A stretch of 64,000 nucleotides of DNA from Tetrastigma voinierianum (Eukaryota > Streptophyta > Magnoliopsida > Vitales > Vitaceae). The notes beneath the pieces are model-generated. The model saw only the letters and a list, made by a program, of their open reading frames with translations, was not told the origin of the DNA and did no database searches. This document shows positions 33,202 through 43,549 of this stretch, piece after piece. The DNA is taken from assembly GCA_016808115.1 (NCBI GenBank), contig JAEQBH010000027.1, positions 1 to 64,000 of the forward strand, written 5' to 3'. Position 1 is the first letter of the stretch; every line of letters begins with the position of its first letter. A program made the position numbers and the translations under genes.

Positions 33202-35224
33202 TGTAAAACCCGAGAAAAATTTAATTTTTCTGAAAAATGGTAAAACGGTAATTTCGGTTGAAAATCGTAAATTCTTTAGATCTCGGATGACAAAACGGAC
33301 TGTGCCGTTAAATTCGTCTCACGAAATCTAATGACCCGGAAAAGTTTCATCGACTGGCATTAATCAGAATATTTTACGAATTTCTCGCGATAAATACAAT
33401 GATTTTCGCAGACGTGATTTTTATTTAAAATCTCGAAAGTCAAAAAATGACTTGAGTTAAAGTTCATTTAAAATAATTAAACTGAAAAGAAATAAAAATT
33501 TTGGGAGAAACAACCTCGAATGAGGCAATATAAGTTATGTATCTAAATGATTAATAATAATAATACACACACATTAATATAATAATAATATAATAATATT
33601 ATAATAATAATAAAATCAAAAAAATCAAATAAAAAGGAGGAGGGCTGAGTTCGGACGGAGAGAGAGAGGCATAAGGAGAGAGAATATTATTTTATTTTTT
33701 TTCTTCTCTTTGTTTCTTTCCTCGATCTACGAAAAATCGACCGCCAGGCCATCTAGACTCAAGGCAAAGTTGATCTATTTAATGAGAGCTACGCTATGGC
33801 ACCAAAATTGAGTTTCGTCAAACTCCACGGAGGTAATTTTCCTTACTTGTAGCTATTTCTCTAGCCTAAAGGCTATTTAATGGTTTGAAATCGCTTGGGA
33901 GGTCGGAAAGCGTCGGTGAATTTCTACCCTCAAATTTTTGACTGAAGCTTAGGGGAACTTTAGGAATTTTCGAGACTGCTAGATAGCCGAGCTGAATTTC
34001 GGATTGCTTCCGACGCTCGGGCTATTGAATTTTCGAGACTGTTTTTAGACAATTATGACGAAATTTTCGGGATTCATTTTCAGCGCCTGGACGTAAGTCG
34101 AGGTTTGCTTGCTCCGGACTGATGTCTTCTTGCTTCAGGGTGTGTTTTGGTATCATCACAATATTCGTTGATGAACCGTGAAGGGACCCTCAAGAGGTGC
34201 CCCGTTTTATATGGGTCCGAGATTTAGCCATTTGTGTGGAAAGCATGTTGGAAAGTGAATAATATGATTGAGTGGTTCGTGTGTCATTGTGTGACAAATA
34301 AATGACACACAACAGACATGATCGAGGGCCACATATTGGCTCGCTGGAGGCTAGTCGTGGGATAAATTGTGTCATCACTAGGCCTAGGATTTATGTGTGT
34401 CATTACTTGGGTGGTAGTGACTCGTATGTCCATATAGCTTGAATTAGTATGTTTGATTCGGGAATTTGTATGAACCGGCAATATGAATGTCCAAATGATG
34501 CATGATAAATGTAGCGAGTAGTTATGTACATATAGTTCTCATTAGAGATATGTAGCATGGTATGAATAGGCAATGACATAATTGCATTTGTACATGCACG
34601 AAAACACGTGATAACAATGGTGCGAGTGCATAGCTGAGATCGACACCGTGTTGTGTGTTCGATGGTGTGTCGTGAGTATTATTCGGCCGCGGGATCAACA
34701 CCGGATGGTGTTGACAAGGGGCTCGCTAATAGACAACGCCCAAATGAGTCGCACGGCTAAGGAAATGGAAATGGCTCATTGCATTTCATATGCAATCGGG
34801 CACCCTAGAATAATAGGGAGTGAGTGCATGAGATGGTTTCCTCTTATATAAACTGTTTCGAGGGGTCGACCAACAATATTATTTACTCTGGAGAATCCAC
34901 TACAAAGACGAGGGTCAGTCTATATAATATCAATCGTCTGAGTCCCGCCCCAACTGACATACATCTGAGGGTTGTCCATATAATATCAATCATCGGAATC
35001 TGCCCAATTGATATCATCGAGGGTTGTCCACAAAAATAGATTACTCCGAGTTCCATTCACTATTTATATCTGAGGGTTGTCCACTAAAAACAAATACCTT
35101 GTTTGGAAATGGTTTTCATTCATGGCAGTAATGCATGTTCGGAGGGAGTCAATGAGAACTCGAGGCGATGGGTAAGAGACCCGATATCATAGTTACTATG
35201 TATGGGTGTAAGAGACCTACGTAT
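33202..35224 (+). repeat. 3' LTR of the gag-only element, interrupted
   Basis: It starts TGTAAAACCCGAG, similar to family B for the first ~100 bp. It then diverges, with an (AAT)n tract at 33547-33612 and the CGATCTACGAAAA block at 33725. The minisatellite at 34870-35095 is shared with LTR B. The usual tail is missing because the Tat/Athila-like element starts at 35225. The sequence after that element (49182) is a related LTR but not clearly the continuation. Confidence 0.78.
33547..33612. repeat. (AAT)n microsatellite
   Basis: Imperfect AAT/ATA trinucleotide run with a short CACACACA insert, inside the LTR's 5' part. Confidence 0.9.
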
Positions 35225-35599
35225 CGATGAGCTTAAGTCATCTATTTTCAAATTCATTTTTCCGATTTATTTTATTCTAAAAGGGCCGATTTATAAAAAG
35301 TGTGAATATGGAATACTTCACCAAACTCGTCGTAGTAGGAATTCAAAAGAAAGCGTAAATTGCAAAGAAAAGAGCGTAATATGACCGAACAAAGATCGTC
35401 TAATAGGTCAAGGAAGGTGCCAGAGAGGCTTAAAAAGGATTAAAAGATTTGATGTCGTGGAAGCTTTTCGAAGAATCGTACATATATTAAGGTCGTGAAC
35501 TACAAAAAGCTCCGCCGCAATTGAAGCGTAATCAAAGACAAACGAGCCGGGCGCGGAAAGGAAACCCAAGCCAAGCAACCAGAATTAATGAAGAAGAAG

Positions 35600-36330
35600 A
35601 CATGATGTCGCGACACCATCCGTAGGGTCACATTGCATTCAAACCCAAGATGCTGGGATAACGAGGTCGCCACTAACGTTAAGTCTCGACATAAGAGAAA
35701 TAATTGAATGAACATTTATGTCGGCATCCGATGCAATCGCAACACCAACATCAATACGCGACATCGGCTGCAAGGAAACTAAGGTCGCGACATCATCATC
35801 TAAAGAAAAGGTCGTGACATCATTCAAATGGTCACGACATCGGGCCAGACTAAAGAAGGTCGCGATAAGACTGCCGCCGATACCAAATTCGCTACGCAAA
35901 GCGAAGTCGCGACATCACTCGCTGGTCGCTGGCTAACGCTTATAAGAAAAGAAGGTCGCGATTAACACCGTTGTCGCGACATCAATTGTAAAGCACTTGA
36001 GGTCGCCATATCATTAAATACGCTGGCAATGTAGCTTTCAGCGAAAAGAGGTCGTGATATCCGCCGCAAGTGAGCCGTAAGGTCGCGACATCCGCCGCAG
36101 CACCGGGTTGCGCGACATTGAGCTGTCGCGACATCAAATACAAAGAGGTGAGGTCGCGACGTCAGTAAGCTGTCGCGACATCAGATCCAAAGAAAAGAGG
36201 TCGCGACAAGAGTAAGCTGTCGCGACATCAGTTTCACCAAAGACATGTCGCGACCAAACAAGGGCTTCTGCGACAAAGACTGAGACAACAGAAGTCGCGA
36301 CAATGAATTGATGTCGCGACATCAACAACC
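35600..36330. repeat. GTCGCGAC palindrome array in LTR U3
   Basis: About 20 occurrences of TGTCGCGACATC or AGGTCGCGACA and one-base variants, spaced roughly 25-55 bp. A-rich linkers such as AAAGAAAAGAGG lie between them. They stop about 60 bp before the TATA box. The same array is in the 3' LTR (46870-47590), with a smaller one in the element's 3' region (43950-44145). Confidence 0.9.
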
Positions 36331-36393
36331 AACTGGGCCAGTTAACTAAAGTCCAAAAAGAGGTGCATCGAACAGGGGCCCAACTCGTAACCC

Positions 36394-36400
36394 TATAAAT
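36394..36400 (+). promoter_or_regulatory. Probable LTR TATA box
   Basis: TATAAAT in GTAACCCTATAAATATGTA is conserved in the partner LTR at 47663-47670. It lies downstream of the palindrome array and would place transcription start near 36425. Confidence 0.65.
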
Positions 36401-37886
36401 ATGTAACTGCATCGAAGGAACGCTGTACTTCGCTAATTTGAAAGAGAGATCCGTTGCCGAAGGCTCAGATTTTAATTTTCTTTTCTTTTCTTTTAATTTT
36501 TTTAGATTAGCTTGTATTTTTATTTTTAATTTGGATTTGAACGTTAGCTGTAAAGGTTGTAGTTGAATGCAGATTTATATTTCTTCAAATTACTGTCTAG
36601 TTGATTGAATTCCGTAAAAATTTCGATTTCAACTACCGCTTCCGATTTACAAAGGGTTTTCTTTGACAAGATGCCAACATATGGTGTAATCCAGTTGATT
36701 TAGAAAACCCAAATTCCCTTTGAATGAGGCTATTGTCGAAATTATCTTTCGTAGAATTTTATCACTATTTGGCCAACTTTAATAAATCGACTTACCGGTT
36801 TTATGTTTCGGGACTGGATCCCCAACGTCGCCTCCTATACCCATAACGGGCTTGCTCCCAAGCTCCTCGATTTCCAGGAGGCCCCTCCGAGCGACACGTG
36901 GAAGGCATTCCCCGAGAGTGATGAACAATTTCGGAGGGTAAGGAGAACCTCGATATTAATGATCTAATGTGCTATGTGTAATTAAATCGATACATCCTCT
37001 TCTCACTTGAAACCGAGAATGAGTCGAGTGAGTTATCAATTTAAGCATGCGAGAGTTCGCCCTCAATTCGACCAGGAATTCAATCCCGTGTTAGCAAACG
37101 ACGAATCAAGGAAAGAATGAGTTGTTCTATAATTTTGAGGAAGAGGAACCTCGCATAGTGTGTAAACCCATGCAATGACTATACAAAGGGAGATGTTTAC
37201 ACCATGTTAGCGGTATGAAGTATCGAGAAAGAAAAATACCCAATGTAAGGCTACCCAGATTAAAAGTAGTTATCAAGCCCCACCGTATTCGAGAGAAACG
37301 TGAAGGTGAGATGATGAACGGTGTGCTTGAGAGATCCACGCATCTATCATATTCCTGGACTAGTTTTAAAACTGCGGGTTCGTAAAGCAAAATTATCATA
37401 CAAGATGTGTGGAATTGATTCTTCACAATAGCTTTATTTCCAATGTTCTCTTTATAGATATTTGTTCAATCTAAATTTGTCATTTCATTTTTTCAAGAGT
37501 CATTCATTTGTTATTCATTCATAGCTATTTTTGGTTTTCATTATTTCAAGGCTTTCACAAACTGATCTAAATTGTCTAGTATAGTCCAAATAAGATAGAG
37601 CTTCGAGTGGTAGTTTGGGTAGTTGATTGAAAATTCTCAGACTTCGTGGGATCGATATCCGGACTTAAATCCAATTTACTACTTGTTAGACCTCGGCACT
37701 TGCAAAGATGATGGATCAAAACAAACTTTAACATAATGATTTCACTTTAATAAAAATGCTCTTAATGAATACAATAGTTATAGAACACAAAATACAAAGT
37801 TGTTGGCATTATTGTCGAGGATTAGACAATAGTCCTTTGCACAAGGCGATAAATTTGTATATGTCTTGGTCCAACCAACAAGTTTT

Positions 37887-37904
37887 ATGGCGCTGCCGCT
37901 CTGA
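37887..37904 (+). other. Primer-binding site, tRNA-Asp type
   Basis: ATGGCGCTGCCG starts about 7 bp after the 5' LTR. It resembles the TGGCGCCGTTGCC site used by Tat and Athila elements, with small changes, and supports the lineage call. Confidence 0.7.
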
Positions 37905-38059
37905 TCGAAAGAATTTAGTAGATCAATATTCGCATCGAAAGAAGGAAATACTAAAATTTGACATTTAAAAGAAAAGCAAAAATAAGCTTTTTCAAGCAGT
38001 GGTTATTTTTAGCCACTAATCTTTAACAAGCCATCTTGAAAATATTTGTTGGCTTGACT

Positions 38060-39380
38060 AATCCTATTAATGTGAGTATGTTTTGATTTCAGGGAAAACT
38101 TTAATGCATAGAAATGTAACACCGATCCGATTCCGAGATACTAAATTAGAAAGAACACTAAGCTGAGAAAACGAAAGGGTAGAAACTCCAAATCTATGGC
38201 GATGAAAGGGCAAGAATGGCATCGGCGATTTGTAGAATGAAGCAAACAAGGTGACCCTAATCACCGACAAATGAGGACTTTGAGACCTATACCCAGATGA
38301 ATACTCGCAATCGATACCTACGCTTGATGCAAATAATCTTGAACCAAGCCAACACTGACATAATGGTTCAAGAATACGCATCGGGTCATCCCAATAAGAC
38401 CCAAATGAGCACTGGGAAGGTTTCTCAGTGATGGCAAACACTGGAAGTTGAATGTGGGGTGAGACCGAGGTCATAAAAATTGCATTTATTCCCATTTTCT
38501 CTAAGAGATACAAAGCAGCCTACATGGTATGAATCTTTACCATGGCGGTTCTCGTTGATACTGGGAGGAGCCAGAAGCCTACTCAGCATTCTTCCCCCAT
38601 CACTCACCCCGCAGGTAAGGAGCGGAGATAATTGTGTTCCAGCAGGGGGAAGATGAGAGCCTTTATGTAGCATGGGAGAGATTCAAAAGGTTGTTGAAAA
38701 GATGCCCGATGCATGGAATAGACTTGAAGACTCAGATGGACATAGTGTATCATGCCTTGAATGATACATCTAAGGGCATTATTGATGCTTTATGCCGCTG
38801 AGCATCTAAACGTAAGAGTGCCAAGAGGCAAAGAGATCTCGATTGAGGACTAAATGCAATATTAAAGCTCCAAATGTGAGTTTTCAAGAGTAATTGGCAG
38901 AGAAGAGGAGTTTCATGGAGCGAGCAAGATGACAAATCTACTGAGGCCAAGTTAGGATGCCATCATGCATAATGGACAAGCAAGAGAAGAAGATGCACAC
39001 GCTTCATGAAATAGGAGCAATGAGAGGGAACTAAAAAGAAAGTAAGTGGCCGATGTATCCATCGAAGAATCGTTTTATGATGCCGAGGAGGCTAAGTACT
39101 TGGGGAGCCAAGAAGTTATCACTAAAACCAAATCCTAACCTCGCCAAAGACACTATCATCACCCAAAGATCGAGGAACCAGCGAAAATTTTCATGGTGGG
39201 GACTTCACAAGGCCAGGGTGCGATAAAGAGATCCGCAATAGTGGATATCAAAGAACTACCAAGGTTCCTGCTGTGAGCGCGCAGCAAGGAGGTGAAAATA
39301 GAAACGAGTATCAGAGTCAGAGGAGAGCTCAACCACTCAAGATCAATGCCGCACCACGGGGGATAACAAGAAGTCAAGTA
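38060..39380 (+). pseudogene. gag remnant of the Tat/Athila-like element
   Basis: The capsid-like domain is readable across frames at 38490-38800: WYESLPW, then LLSILPPSLTPQVRS, then EDESLYVAWERFKRLLKRCP followed by MDIVYHALNDTSKGIIDAL. This is the retrotransposon gag domain in its usual order. Upstream, frames around 38100-38480 are too broken to align. Downstream, 38850-39380 has only scattered Gln/Asn-rich fragments. Frameshifts near 38560 and 38640 and several stops make it non-functional. Confidence 0.82.
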
Positions 39381-39388
39381 AACCTCTG

Positions 39389-39739
39389 ATGAACAAAATT
39401 TGCGTAGGAATCACTTGGAAACCTCAAAATACCAATTTCAAATTTTTCGTAAGACCACAAATGCCTCCTCAAGAACCCGAGACACAAATAAATAGGGCAA
39501 CCGGCCCTAACCCTCAGAAACTGAAGATGAAAGATGCCTTCCCAAAGGACACAAAGAAGAAGAATCCTAAAGATCGGTATGGTCGCGGCAAATGGCAAGG
39601 GGAAAGACTCGAGAAGAAGACATTAAAAATGAAAGCAACAAAGCGAGTAGGGAAGGCCTGCATAACGTCGAAACACCGAGAAGGAAAGAAAGGAGGAACA
39701 GCTGTCAGGAGAAGAAGTAAGCAAGAAGAAAACTCATAA
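39389..39739 (+). pseudogene. Lys-rich spacer between gag and protease
   Basis: A 116-codon open stretch, very rich in Lys, Arg and Pro (FVRPQMPPQEPETQ, then KDTKKKNPKDRYGRGKWQGE). It lies where the C-terminal end of gag meets the protease in this lineage. I recognise no domain. The basic composition would suit RNA binding, but that is inference. It could equally be a chance survivor among decayed frames. Confidence 0.45.
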
Positions 39740-39849
39740 TGGGGCTTGCTCAGCATTCATTTGCAGGTAGGCCGTTAAATCAAAGATAGAAGAATAGCTC
39801 GGCAAGGTTTTCGAAACCCAGAAAGCTGAGATCAAGATGACTTTCACGT

Positions 39850-40370
39850 AAGTAGTGACTCAAATGCCACTTTATGCAAAAATTCCTTGAAAGACATACC
39901 GAGAAAAAGAGGAAGGATTGTCGGGCAAGGAATTGTAACCTGACCGCAACTTGCGCGGTCGTGATTAAGAGAGACTCTACCGTAAAAGACGAAGGATCCA
40001 GTGAGCCACCCATTCCCGCACCATCGAGAGCTCAGCTCTCAAAGCTCTGTGACTCAAAAAGCCAATATCAATTTAATGCTCCTATTCGTTGCCAAGAAGC
40101 TAAGTTTGGGGAGCTTACTCCCACTAATGTTACTCCAAACGGCGCATAGAACCCGCAAACCCAAGGAATCAGTAGAAGATGTGCCTGCAAAGGTGGAAAT
40201 TTTATTTTTCCAGCTTGACTTCATCATAGATCAGATATGGAAGAAGATTCACAAGTTCCTCTCTGCTTTCTCTGAAGGTCATTCCTTGCACCGGAGTGTA
40301 CTCTAATCGATATGCGTATGGGAATTCTCTACTGTGAGTTTGAGAAGAGGCAACTGATTTCAATTTAATC
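39850..40370 (+). pseudogene. Aspartic protease remnant
   Basis: Pieces in three frames follow the expected order: MPLYAKFLE at about 39866, then a CDSKANINLMLL region at about 40050 where a catalytic CDLGA-type motif would sit, then ELTPTNVT, ESVEDVPAKVEILFFQLDFI (40165-40230) and a GRPFL-like region near 40275. The protease would cut the polyprotein. The catalytic Asp is present in CDS, but the following residues are changed (SK instead of the usual small residues), and frames shift at least three times. Confidence 0.78.
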
Positions 40371-40529
40371 AGAAGTTTGAGGAATTTAGACATAGAAAGG
40401 GAAGATATCAAGTCAATAGAAGATGTATGTGTGTCAACACCCTGATTGTTACTATGGTTGTAATTCCCAACTTTCAATCAATGAAGAAGAGATGAATTTC
40501 CAAGATTCAAGGTTTTGATTCATTTTTGC

Positions 40530-41720
40530 ACATCGCTTACATCACCAAAAGTGATGAGTCTCTCGAACAAAATGGGTTGAAAAAGAGACAAAATGAAGAA
40601 AAGGAATTCTACCAAGAAACCAAGTGAAGAAGGGCTAGTTTTAAAGGTGCTGCCGTCATTTAAAGTATGCTTACCTCGGAGCGCCAGAGTAAACCGCAAT
40701 AATTTCGCTTAGACTCGTTGATCAAGAACAGAGGTTGCCGGAAATTTTAAGGGAATCATCAGAGTCTATAGCTTGGTCTATCAAGAGTTAAAAAGGTATC
40801 GTCCATCAATATGCATGCACAAAATACGCTGAAGAAAATGCAAAGTCAACCGTTGAACATCAAAGGAGACCGAATCCAAGAATGAAAGAAGTAATCGTAG
40901 CGAAGTGCTCAAATGGTTAAATGCCGGGTTTTATATATGCAATCTCAGACAGTCCTTGCGTAAGCCCAGTCCATGTGGTTCCAAAGAAGGGTGGATTTCA
41001 TCAGAATCCGCAATGAAAGAAACAGAATTGACCCAACAAGAACAGCGGATGTGGATGGAGAGGCGTATCGACATGTGTGAAGCCGAACAACACGCCAATC
41101 AGAAAGATCATTTTTCCCTTCATTGATCGATGTTGGACAGTAGACTAGCAGACACCCTCATTTTTGTTTCTCGACTGGATATTCAGCAGCAAACTGTGAT
41201 TGCACTGGAGACCGTGAGGACTCAAGAAAGACCACATTCACATGCCCTTATGGTACCTTTGCCTTCAAAGGATGCCATTTGGGCTATGCAATGCTCCCCG
41301 CTACTTTCCGTAGATGTATGATGTGTCGATGTTCGTATTTGGTCAGAGTGGGTCATGGAAATTTTTATGGATGATTTCGTTGTATGGGTCTAGTTTTGAA
41401 CAATGTCTCGAACAACTGAAATGAAGACTCAAAGGTGCAAGGGACAAACATTTAGTACTAAATTGGGAAAATGTCATTTCATGGTAATGTGCGTGTTGTT
41501 CTTGGTCATAAAATCTCTCGCTACAGGCTAGAAGTGACCTCAATCCAAAATTTCCATTACTCAAAACCCTTGCACTTTACAACAAAGAAAAGGGATAAGG
41601 AGTTTCTCGGGGCATCGATTTTATAGGGAGATTCATCAAAAACTTCAAAATAGCCAGACCACTATGCGTGACATCGGAGAAAGACAATAAAGTTTAATTT
41701 TGACAGATTCTTGCAAGGCT
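40530..41720 (+). pseudogene. Reverse transcriptase remnant
   Basis: Motifs appear in order across frames: SICMHKI (about 40807), EILKWLNAG-like at 40897-40925, SPVHVVPKKGG (40965), KDHFSLHXIDXMLD (41105-41135), TFTCPYGTFAF (about 41236), MPFGLCNAP (41272-41298) and the catalytic box FMDDF at 41364-41378. After that come NWENCHFM-like and GRFIKNFK pieces. Reverse transcriptase copies the element's RNA into DNA. The catalytic FMDD is intact, but the frame changes at least six times between motifs, so no active enzyme is possible. Confidence 0.88.
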
Positions 41721-41749
41721 ACCAAGAAATCAAGTTCAGACGTCTAAGC

Positions 41750-42200
41750 ACCTTATCATGGCCGCACTGCACGTGGGATCAAGAATTAAGTAATGTGGTG
41801 ATGCCGTTGATTTCAGAATGGGATGTATTAGTACAAAGAAAAGAGAAAATATTCGTAGCCATATACTATGCTAGCGTATCCCAATGAAGCACAAGAAAAC
41901 TATTCCACAAATTTAAAAGGAGATGCTAGCCATAGTATTTGCCAGAGAAATTCAGCCATACATTCTAGATCCTAAGGTGTTATAGTTCACACATCATGCG
42001 TACCATCAACATTCGATGTCAAAAAAAAGAGGCTAAGCCAAGGCTGATAAGGTGGGTGCTACTATTGCAAGAGTTTGATCTGGAAATCAGAGATAAAAAG
42101 GGGTGTGACAATGTGATAGCTGATCACTTGTCCAGAATAGAAAGAAATCAGGCAGAAGAGGAGGAGATAAGACTAAAAGAGAACTTCCCGCATGACAACT
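41750..42200 (+). pseudogene. RNase H remnant
   Basis: EKIFVAIYYAS is readable near 41850 and LAIVFAREI near 41928. The C-terminal part at 42010-42150 is clean: EAKPRLIRWVLLLQEFD, then EIRDKKGCDNVIADHLSRIE. These are the end of RNase H and the hinge into integrase in Ty3/gypsy pol. Stops and shifts break the first half. Confidence 0.87.
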
Positions 42201-42329
42201 ATTTCAATTGTCATTCCAAATGTCATGGTATGTCGGGATATTGTGAATTACTAGTCAGGAGTAGTTCCTTCCCGACCACCACCAACGTAAAAGAAAGCCT
42301 GGACTGATAAACAGGTATTATATCTGGGA

Positions 42330-43540
42330 TGACCCACTGTTATTTAAGAGGGGTGTTGATATGATTATAAGAAGATGTGTGCCAAAGGGTGAACAAAGCA
42401 GAATTATGAATGAATGACATGCATCTCCATATGGGGGCATTTTCCTGAGAAAGAATGTACCATAAGATACTCCAATCGGGATTTTATCGCCCACTGCTTC
42501 CAAGGACTCCGCATCGAATGGGTCAAATTACGTGATAGATGCCAAAATATCGGAAATATCATCAATATAAATGAAATGCCCCCTACGAGGCATGGGGCTG
42601 GTAGGTAAATTTTTTATGTATGGGAATAGATTTTATAGACTATTCCCACCATCATTTGGAAACTCAGATGTATTGGCCGGGCAAGGATTATGTTTCCAAA
42701 CGGGTGGAAGCTTAGCGGGTCATTCAAGGAATGATGCTAATACGCTTGTGAGTTTCTTACAAAAGAATATTTTGAGCGTTTGGAACACCTAACTATCATT
42801 AGCGATGGGGAGCTATTTGCAAACAAAATATTTGCAAAACTAATGAGCAGGTATGGGATCAATCATATATAGCCCAGCTTATCATCCCCGTACTAATGGA
42901 CAAGTTACAGAGATTTCCAAATGTGGAGATTAAAAGAATCCCGGAAAAGACTCGTGTTCAAGCATGAAGGGATTGGTCTTCCAAACTTGACGATGCACTT
43001 TGGGCTTACGTGATCGCATTCAAACTCCCATCAAATGTCCCCATACTGTAGTCAGTTTTTGGCAAACCATGTCATTTACCTCTCGAACTGGAATACAAAG
43101 CTACGTGGGCCATCAAGAGTTCGAACTTTGATTTTTAAAATCGGCAAAGGAAGAGAGACTGCTTCAACTGAATGAACTGGAAGAATTGAGAAATGAAGCC
43201 TATGATAATACTAGGATATACAAAGATAAGACAAATAAATGGCATGATCAAAGGATTCTGAGGAAATAGTTCAGAGAGGGGGATCGAGTTCTTCTATTTA
43301 ACTCCATATTAAGATTGTTTCCGCAAAAATTGAAATCAAAGTGGAGTGGACTATATACAAGGATGTCAAGCACTACATTTGGAACAAGAATATCAAGATC
43401 GATGCTCGGAAGTTAATTTAAAGTCAATGGACAGAGACTAAGCACTATCAAAGCAGGAGGAAAGAAAGGAAGAGCTACAATTAGGTTCATCGAGAGAGAA
43501 TCAAACAAGAAGTCCAATAAGGACTAAAATCAAGCAACTG
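42330..43540 (+). pseudogene. Integrase remnant
   Basis: The zinc-binding part is at 42410-42570 (CHASPYGG, then CQNIGNI). The core follows at 42640-42960: FPPSFGNS, LAGHSRNDANTLVSFLQKNI, ISDGELFANKIFAKLMSRYG and YSPAYHPRTNGQVTE (from 42868). The C-terminal domain at 43090-43500 reads LELEYKATWAI, LNELEELRNEAYDN, then FREGDRVLLFNS and KLKSKWSGLYT. No chromodomain follows. The second catalytic Asp is kept in ISDGE; the Glu region lies in broken frames. It is frameshifted repeatedly. Confidence 0.87.
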
Positions 43541-43549
43541 GATGGGAGG

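Larger units (their letters stand above)
35225..37880 (+). repeat. 5' LTR of the Tat/Athila-like element
   Basis: CGATGAGCTTAAGTCATC to CCAACCAACA, 2656 bp; the first base is C where the partner LTR has T. It holds about 20 GTCGCGAC-type palindromes (35600-36330), a TATA box at 36394, and a 3' part ending GCGATAAATTTGTATATGTC...CCAACA. It aligns with 46497-49181 throughout, with frequent small differences. Confidence 0.9.

Noticed and set aside
35600..36330. CRISPR-like regularly spaced repeats
   Set aside because: The GTCGCGAC units are short, degenerate and irregularly spaced, lie in a plant LTR, and have no cas genes nearby.
38067..38513. 148-codon open frame on the minus strand
   Set aside because: It lies antisense to the gag region of the Tat/Athila-like element, which has readable gag motifs on the plus strand; no domain is seen on the minus strand.
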